20,039 bases of DNA. It comes from an uncultured Varibaculum sp. (GTDB lineage Bacteria > Actinomycetota > Actinomycetes > Actinomycetales > Actinomycetaceae). Below, piece after piece: positions 15,802-20,039 of this stretch; the first letter of the stretch is position 1, and the number at the start of each line of letters is the position of its first letter. A model generated the notes under the pieces. The model was not told the origin of the DNA. It searched no databases and saw nothing but the letters and a program-made list of their open reading frames with translations. Position numbers and translations under genes: made by a program. The stretch lies in assembly GCF_902489465.1 (NCBI RefSeq), contig NZ_CABTZZ010000033.1:1-20039 (forward strand), in the 5' to 3' direction.

Positions 15802-15830
15802 AACAGCTTCACCGAAAGCTGTTCCTTTCC
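15802..15830 (+). terminator. Probable terminator after the sortase gene
   Basis: AACAGCTT (15802-15809) and AAGCTGTT (15816-15823) form an 8-bp stem with a 6-nt loop, followed by CCTTTCC. An A-run (GAAAAAAGA) lies just before it, so the minus strand would have the better T-run and the hairpin may act in both directions. It ends the pilus locus before the stress protein gene. Confidence 0.55.
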
Positions 15831-15882
15831 ATCCCGCCCCCCACCCGCAGCGTTCATTTCAGAGCAAACGTACCCTCCGGCC

Positions 15883-15890
15883 TATAAAAT
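15883..15890 (+). promoter_or_regulatory. Possible -10 region of the universal stress protein gene
   Basis: TATAAAAT stands about 43 bp ahead of the start codon at 15933, in otherwise GC-richer sequence. I found no convincing -35 box at 16-18 bp. A single ACCCTCC heptamer (15872-15878) lies just upstream, but without neighbours at 19 bp it is probably chance. Confidence 0.35.
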
Positions 15891-15932
15891 AGAAATAAGC
15901 AGGCAAGGGCGCAGCAGAAGGGGGACATAGAC

Positions 15933-16838
15933 ATGTCGGGAAAAGAAACTATCCTAGTGGGGGTTGACGGCTCCCCAGAATCTTTAGAGGCCGCGGAATG
16001 GGCGGGTGCGCGCGCCAAGCAAAGTGGCGGGAAACTGCAAGTATTATGTGCCTACGCGCTGCCCTCTTATACGGCAGCGTCCATGGATTCCGGATTCGCA
16101 GTGGTAGACAATGATGCGATTCGCGAAAGCGCGCAAACCGTAGTTGACGAAGCTGTAGCGCACCTCGAAAAACGCGGTTACCAGGCTGAAGGACGGGTGG
16201 AAGCCGGAGATCCCACCGCGATTTTGGTGCAACTGTCACAGCAAGTCGATTTGATTGTGGTCGGTACCCGCGGAGGCGGCGGGTTCACGGATCGTTTACT
16301 AGGAGCAACCTCCTCGGCTTTGCCGGCCTACTCTCGCTGTCCAGTCGTGGTAGTGCCTCGGCGGAAAACGGATGACCAATTCGTGCCGGTAAAGAAAATC
16401 GTGATTGGATTTGACGGTTCCACCCGTTCTCGCAAATCCTTGCGCCGCTCTATCAAAGAAGCCCAAGTTTGGGGCGCCGAACTGACCGCCGTGGATGCGG
16501 TTCCCCTGGCCTCATCCGCCGGGATTTTGTCCTGGTTACCGGCAACGGTCGACCGCGACAGCATTTTACGGGATGTGCGCGACAAACTTAAACAAACCTG
16601 TAAGGAAGAAACCGCTGATAGCGGGGTGAAAGTACATTCCCATGCCCTAGATGGCAATCCGGCGGCGTTGCTGACAGAGTTTTCCACCGCCGTTGACCTG
16701 GTAGTGGTAGGTACTCGCGGCGGCGGCGGGTTTGCAGGGGCGCTAATGGGCTCCACCTCGCAATCCGTGCTGGCTCACGCCGCCTGCCCCGTACTGGTAG
16801 TGCCCACCGGAGAGCGCGAATCCGCCGCCAAAAACTAA
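15933..16838 (+). CDS. Tandem universal stress protein (two UspA domains)
   Basis: The 301-aa cytosolic protein has two UspA folds in tandem, about 5-142 and 153-291, a form common in actinobacteria. Each starts with a beta strand leading to an Asp-Gly-Ser turn (VGVDGSPES, IGFDGSTRS) and ends with CPVVVVP or CPVLVVP. The ATP-binding G-2x-G-9x-G(S/T) motif is complete in domain 2 (GTRG at 260-263, GS at 273-274). In domain 1 (from 111) the last pair is GA instead of GS/GT, so nucleotide binding may be weaker there. The start ATG 15933 follows AGGGGGAC. Homologues are induced by starvation, hypoxia or stress and are thought to bind ATP; a specific role cannot be read from the sequence. The gene stands alone, between the terminator after the sortase gene and a double-hairpin element 8 bp past its stop. 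Confidence 0.93.
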   Translation: MSGKETILVGVDGSPESLEAAEWAGARAKQSGGKLQVLCAYALPSYTAASMDSGFAVVDNDAIRESAQTVVDEAVAHLEKRGYQAEGRVEAGDPTAILVQLSQQVDLIVVGTRGGGGFTDRLLGATSSALPAYSRCPVVVVPRRKTDDQFVPVKKIVIGFDGSTRSRKSLRRSIKEAQVWGAELTAVDAVPLASSAGILSWLPATVDRDSILRDVRDKLKQTCKEETADSGVKVHSHALDGNPAALLTEFSTAVDLVVVGTRGGGGFAGALMGSTSQSVLAHAACPVLVVPTGERESAAKN

Positions 16839-16845
16839 GCGGTTA

Positions 16846-17052
16846 CCGCGCAAATGCAACGCAAATGGTTTCGTTGCATTTGCGTTGCAAGGTTTTATTT
16901 TGCGTTGCACCTTTCGTTGCAACGCAAAACGGGGCGCTTTTTCTATTGCTGATCTCTGGCCTTTAAGGTTCCGGTATCTGAGGTGCCCAGCCCAGAAGAA
17001 GGGCAGGGGAGTAATACTGTCGGTTGCCGATCGTGCCTTTGACTGCGTCCTC
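16846..17052 (+). repeat. Double-hairpin direct repeat, copy 1 (left of the AlbA_2 gene)
   Basis: CGCAAATGCAACG/CGTTGCATTTGCG (16849-16861 and 16872-16884) is a perfect 13-bp stem. TTTTGCGTTGCA/TGCAACGCAAAA (16898-16909 and 16918-16929) is a perfect 12-bp stem. About 80 bp are almost identical to 18405-18489. Similarity continues downstream in patches (CTGTCGGTTGC, then GCCTTTGACTGCGTCCTC at 17035-17052 against 18666-18683, 16 of 18 identical). The first hairpin starts 11 bp after the stress protein stop and is followed by GGTTTTATTTT, so it may also terminate that gene. Confidence 0.85.
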
Positions 17053-17116
17053 ATCCGCGTCCTTGTCTGTGGTTCGCACGAATTCTTGCAGCGCCCTCAT
17101 CCACATAATGTTTCAG

Positions 17117-18367
17117 CTAAAGACGCGAGTAACGCCGGGCTCTGCTTTCCCCATGAGCTAGGACTAACTGCTTGCTTACCAGGGAATTTAGTAGGCGGAG
17201 GGTTTTGGTTTTTTCGAATCCCGAGCGGATATCAAGTTCGGAGCGCGAATATCTTCTGCCCCGCGCCATGGAATTTAACAGCAATTTCTCCTGCGAGCTC
17301 AGCTGTTGGTGCGAACCGATAAAAGGCAAAGTAACCGTGATGGAGTTGTCCAGCACCTCAAATTTGGGAACCTCTGTTTCGTCACGGTAGGACTCTCGAA
17401 TGCGCAGAATACCGGTGCCGAACTTTTCAATAAGTCCCAGGCGGAAGAAGACCTCTGCCAGGATTGGATTTCTGAGAACTGATACTCGTCCTCGTAAATA
17501 CTCTGCTTCGGAAACTCCAGTGGGAAGTCCTCCTGGAGAGTAAATCTCCACGCAGTCAGGGAAAATGCTAACGCGTAAGCGAGAATTAATATCCCAAGTT
17601 CGATGAACCAGACCGTTAGCAATCGCCTCCCGGAAAGCTTCGCGCGGCACCAGCTCTTTGGTGGTTCTGGTTGCGTCCTCGATCTTTTCAAGACACAGGT
17701 AGCGGTCGAAAACCTTCATAGCGGTGTCCAGCTGCTTCAAAACAGAAACCTGTTCAACAGTGGTGCGATCGAGGATTTCATTAATAGAAGCACCGAATTT
17801 GATGACATCGATTCCGGGATAGTTATTCTTATCGGCCAATAGGGCGGCGGCACGGTTGAAACCATTCGGCCCGATTAACCCCAAGGTTTTGAGCACATCG
17901 GTGCTGGTATCCGAAATATCTAGCTGATTGCGAAGAGCTGTGGATAAAGTTTTAAACTCCAGGTCTTTCTCGGGGGAGTCAAGTTCTTCGAAGGAGAGGT
18001 TTTCTCCCTCCAATACCAAGCGGCTGAGTTCAACTCTATCCACTTCGACAGTGGAGCTGTCGCTCCTGCGGTAGGCTTTCCCATTGTAAAGGTAGGGTTT
18101 GTTAGAGCCCTCCTCTACGTGCAGACAGATGGTTTTGTCGTCCTGATTTATTTGGATAGAGAATCTGGGGCGTGGGGTAATGCAGTCGTTAATGCGATTT
18201 TCGATTGCCAGGCACGTTTCGTCTAGGTGGTCTAGACCAACCGCGTTTCCCGCATCATCGATTCCAAACAGTATTTCCCCGTCATGAAAGTTCGCGTAGG
18301 CGCTTACAGTCTTGAGAAAGGTGTTGGTCACTTTGGACTTGAACTCCAAGAACGCAGATTCTCGCAT
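17117..18367 (-). CDS. AlbA_2 / HATPase_c_4 ATP-binding regulator with C-terminal winged helix
   Basis: The 416-aa protein has the layout of COG2865-type putative transcriptional regulators. An AlbA_2 (Schlafen-like) domain spans about 5-115, with EFK (8-10), SAYAN (22-26) and GEILFGIDDAGNAVGL (30-45). A HATPase_c_4 domain spans about 228-340, with PREAFREAIANGLVHR (231-246, metal-binding N241), YSPGGLP (266-272) and GLIEKFGTGI (291-300). The end (about 345-416) looks like a winged helix. ATG 18367 is preceded on its strand by AGAGGGAG. Family members are common in variable regions and their targets are mostly unknown; some sit near defence genes, which is only a hint here. The gene stands alone between two copies of a double-hairpin repeat, one of which begins 38 bp upstream of its start. 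That repeat may be its operator or leader. Confidence 0.9.
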   Translation of the reverse strand: MRESAFLEFKSKVTNTFLKTVSAYANFHDGEILFGIDDAGNAVGLDHLDETCLAIENRINDCITPRPRFSIQINQDDKTICLHVEEGSNKPYLYNGKAYRRSDSSTVEVDRVELSRLVLEGENLSFEELDSPEKDLEFKTLSTALRNQLDISDTSTDVLKTLGLIGPNGFNRAAALLADKNNYPGIDVIKFGASINEILDRTTVEQVSVLKQLDTAMKVFDRYLCLEKIEDATRTTKELVPREAFREAIANGLVHRTWDINSRLRVSIFPDCVEIYSPGGLPTGVSEAEYLRGRVSVLRNPILAEVFFRLGLIEKFGTGILRIRESYRDETEVPKFEVLDNSITVTLPFIGSHQQLSSQEKLLLNSMARGRRYSRSELDIRSGFEKTKTLRLLNSLVSKQLVLAHGESRARRYSRL

Positions 18368-18402
18368 CTCTAACTCCCTCTTTGCAGCTTATTTTAGTTC
18401 TA

Positions 18403-18683
18403 CCGCAACGTAAATGCAACGCAAATGGTTTCGTTGCATTTACGTTGCAAGATTTTATTTTGCGTTGCACTTTTCGTTGCAACGCAATACGAGGGAACCT
18501 TTCGAGTTTTGTTCTCTTCCTATTGGTGTGCCTGTGTTCGGGGCGCCGAGCTTCGGACTGGTATGGGGAGTGCTGCCGAGCTCTGGAGTGATCTGGGGGA
18601 GGGGGCTGTCGGTTGCAGGTTGTCAGTTTCGGGTTGTCGGTCGCTGGTTGCTGGCTGCCGGCATCGCCTTTGATTGTGTCCTC
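18403..18683 (+). repeat. Double-hairpin direct repeat, copy 2 (right of the AlbA_2 gene)
   Basis: The first stem is 17 bp and perfect (18405-18421 with 18432-18448). The second (18458-18469 with 18478-18489) has one mismatch. Copy 1 has C at 16851 opposite G at 16882, where this copy has T at 18411 opposite A at 18442, a compensatory change that keeps the stem. The part after the hairpins is expanded by GGTTG/TCGG-type short repeats (about 18608-18660) and ends GCCTTTGATTGTGTCCTC. The copies have the same orientation and lie about 1.56 kb apart. Confidence 0.85.
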
Positions 18684-19016
18684 TGAGAGGGGCGCGAACG
18701 GAAGGCATTGCAGAAAGGAGGGGGTGGAACGAAGGGGTGCGGAACGGAGAGGAGAGCAGACAAGACAGGAGTGCGGAAAGGGTGTGAGTGCGGAACGGAG
18801 GAAAGGCTGGACCGGAGAGGCGCGGAACGGAGGGGAGGGTAGGGCGTAGCGGTATTCGCGGCAGGGCTTCTAGTTGGTGGGGTTGGTGGTTGGTACTTGC
18901 TGTTTGGTGCTTGATGGTTCGTGGGGTTTGTGATTAGGTAGTCGTGGATGGGTGTTGGTTTTTGGTGGTTTTTCGCTAGGGATTCGTAGATGGTGGGTCG
19001 TGCCTTTCTGTCGCGC
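18684..19016. other. Strand-skewed gene-free region: purine-rich tract, then GT-rich tract
   Basis: From about 18684 to 18845 the plus strand is nearly all purine, with recurring GGAACGGAGG-type words (near 18741, 18791 and 18823). From about 18868 to 18990 it is rich in G and T with almost no C (GGTTGGTGG, TGTTTGGTG). Frames here are low complexity and have no domain. The tract may form G-rich secondary structure or be a decayed short tandem repeat. I see no gene. Confidence 0.55.
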
Positions 19017-19139
19017 TTAGCGTCTTCGTGCTCGCTGTTCTTTCCGGTTCTTTACGCCCAGGTCTTTTGATTCTGGCCAGTGGTTTCTGGCCTGCGGACA
19101 TTCTCGCATGTTTTGGTTATTAGGGGTCGTGGCCTCCCT

Positions 19140-19440
19140 CGTAGGTACGTAGATACCTAAATAGTATGCATTAAAAGTACCACACTTTAGCTTTGTTACG
19201 AGAAAGTGGGTTTTTGTGAGTTTTTTAGTTGCAAGGGTCGCGACTGAGCTCAAGGTATGGTGTTTTATGCTGAAAAGCATTTTAAAATGCCAATTTCGCG
19301 ATAAAAGTTACAAAAGAATAGTTAGTTGCATTTAAAAATAAACAAAATTGCACGTTTAATTTAATGAATCTTCGTGTCGCATTCTTAATTTCAATTTCGA
19401 TGAATTACGCAACAAGTTATCCACAGGCTGTCGCCAAATA
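19140..19440. other. AT-rich gene-free segment
   Basis: This stretch is visibly richer in A and T than the rest of the window. It contains the perfect 14-bp palindrome GCATTTTAAAATGC (19277-19290) and ends with a DnaA box. Neither strand offers a frame with a domain or a credible ribosome binding site. It could be an AT-rich regulatory or protein-binding region. Confidence 0.5.
19417..19425 (+). promoter_or_regulatory. Perfect DnaA-box sequence
   Basis: TTATCCACA matches the consensus TTATNCACA exactly and lies at the right edge of the AT-rich segment. A one-mismatch copy in reverse orientation (TCTGGATAA, 19475-19483) is 50 bp further. Two sites and no dnaA or dnaN nearby do not make an origin; one exact match per window this size is not very surprising by chance. 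Confidence 0.35.
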
Positions 19441-19657
19441 TGTCGCGGTTATCGCTCTGGGACGGATCGTTAAATCTGGATAAACGTCAGATATTTGTTG
19501 TCTTATTGCCGTTTTTGAGTGCCCCCTTACCCGCAATCCCTGCCCGGTTGTGTGAGTCGGCATCTCGTCCTCGCCCTCGCCTAGTTCGTGCGTCGCTCTG
19601 TCCCTTCGTTTTCTTCTTCGCACAGGGCCCGGAACTGACTGTCCAAGAAATTGCTCT

Positions 19658-19827
19658 GGAGGGTGTATTTGTCTTTGGAGGGTGGAAATGTCGCGGGAGG
19701 GTGGAACTGTTTGTGTTTTGCCTGGAGGGGCTGGTGAGGGCGTGCAGAATCGCCCTCCACGGACAAAATCACCCTCCCGGTACCGGAACACCCTCCAGCG
19801 CGAAGAAAGGTAACAGAATCGCCCTCC
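19658..19827. repeat. Inverted 19-bp-period heptamer array, copy E
   Basis: Left arm: GGAGGGT at 19658, 19677 and 19696. Right arm: GCCCTCC 19752, ACCCTCC 19771 and 19790, all at 19-bp steps, then GCCCTCC 19821 at 31 bp. The distance between innermost in-phase heptamers (19703-19751) is again 49 bp. An extra GGAGGGG at 19724 lies inside the core, out of phase. This copy is more than 16 kb from the others, so the element is dispersed and not a single local expansion. Confidence 0.88.
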
Positions 19828-19993
19828 CGCGTCGCTAAGGGGGTGGGGGAGCAAGTTCTGGGTAAGTAGCTGCTGTGGCGGGCTGGCGAAGGTGACCCTG
19901 AATAAATACAAACTATAAAAAACCATTCCATTTGTAGTGCAAAACCTCTAATATGTACTTCAGAAACTAGAGTTTGTATATAAGGAGGATCAG

Positions 19994-20038
19994 ATGGCGC
20001 AAGCAACTGTTAACTTTCGTATGCCGTCTTCTGCTTGA
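19994..20038 (+). pseudogene. RelB/DinJ-like antitoxin N-terminus with an early stop, at the window edge
   Basis: ATG 19994 follows an excellent ribosome binding site (AAGGAGG, 19982-19988). The frame reads MAQATVNFRMPSSA and then TGA at 20036-20038. ATVNFRM is typical of the first beta strand of RelB/DinJ ribbon-helix-helix antitoxins, which continue for 80-100 residues. A single-base change in frame would let reading continue (LLLE in the next frame). Only one base follows in the window, so I cannot tell whether this is a broken gene, a sequencing error or an unrelated short frame. A toxin gene would be expected just downstream. Confidence 0.4.
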
Positions 20039-20039
20039 A

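Noticed and set aside
15872..15878. Single ACCCTCC upstream of the stress protein gene as another array
   Set aside because: No neighbour at 19 bp and no opposing arm at 49 bp; isolated heptamers are expected by chance in a window this size.
17205..17230. tRNA T-arm-like sequence (GGTTTTTTCGAATCCCGAG)
   Set aside because: It lies inside the AlbA_2/HATPase gene and has no acceptor or anticodon arms around it.
16885..17322. Plus-strand frame of 145 codons between the stress protein and the AlbA_2 gene
   Set aside because: It runs through the hairpin repeat and then antisense to the AlbA_2 gene, has no domain, and is low in credibility.
19140..19483. Chromosomal origin of replication
   Set aside because: Only one exact DnaA box and one near match, and no dnaA, dnaN, rpmH or parAB genes in the window.

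Overview
The window looks like a chromosomal segment of a moderate-GC Gram-positive actinobacterium, probably in the Actinomycetaceae (Varibaculum, Mobiluncus or Actinomyces relatives). This is an inference. It rests on the FimA/FimP-type shaft pilin, the pilus-specific class C sortase, LPxTG-type sorting signals, a two-domain universal stress protein, an NlpC/P60 hydrolase and an AbiEi/DUF559-type protein. No rRNA or tRNA gene was seen to settle the taxonomy.

Layout: (1) 1-599, the 3' end of a secreted NlpC/P60 peptidoglycan hydrolase gene, followed by a strong terminator. (2) 600-1693, a gene-poor stretch with three copies of an unusual repeat architecture. (3) 1694-2764, minus strand, an AbiEi/DUF559-like protein. 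(4) 2765-4037, gene-free, with two more copies of the same architecture, then an unrelated 18-bp tandem repeat and a promoter. (5) 4038-15735, a pilus locus: a giant 2,949-aa tip-type adhesin, an overlapping shaft pilin, a row of hairpins, and a class C sortase. (6) 15933-16838, a tandem universal stress protein. (7) 16846-18683, an AlbA_2/HATPase/winged-helix gene on the minus strand, bracketed by two direct copies of a double-hairpin element. (8) 18684-19993, gene-free: a purine-rich tract, a GT-rich tract, an AT-rich tract with one DnaA box, and a sixth repeat array. (9) 19994-end, a strong ribosome binding site and a RelB/DinJ-like antitoxin N-terminus that meets a stop codon after 14 codons.

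The pilus genes form one functional unit. The sortase should join shaft pilins through the lysine of the WNADVHVYPK motif and the LPLTG signal. It should cap the fibre with the large leucine-rich-repeat/SpaA-domain adhesin, whose signal reads LPLSG. The adhesin and shaft pilin are translationally coupled by a 4-bp overlap, while the hairpins before the sortase probably lower its expression relative to the pilin.

The strongest unexplained signal is a family of six non-coding arrays (845-995, 1012-1206, 1252-1371, 2914-3155, 3244-3419, 19658-19827). Each has a left arm of GGAGGGT-type heptamers and a right arm of the inverted heptamer ACCCTCC, mostly spaced 19 bp start to start. In all six, exactly 49 bp separate the innermost left and right heptamers. 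Arm length varies by whole units. I know of no described element with this layout. A multimeric DNA-binding or recombining protein is the best guess, because the heptamers do not covary as an RNA stem would require.
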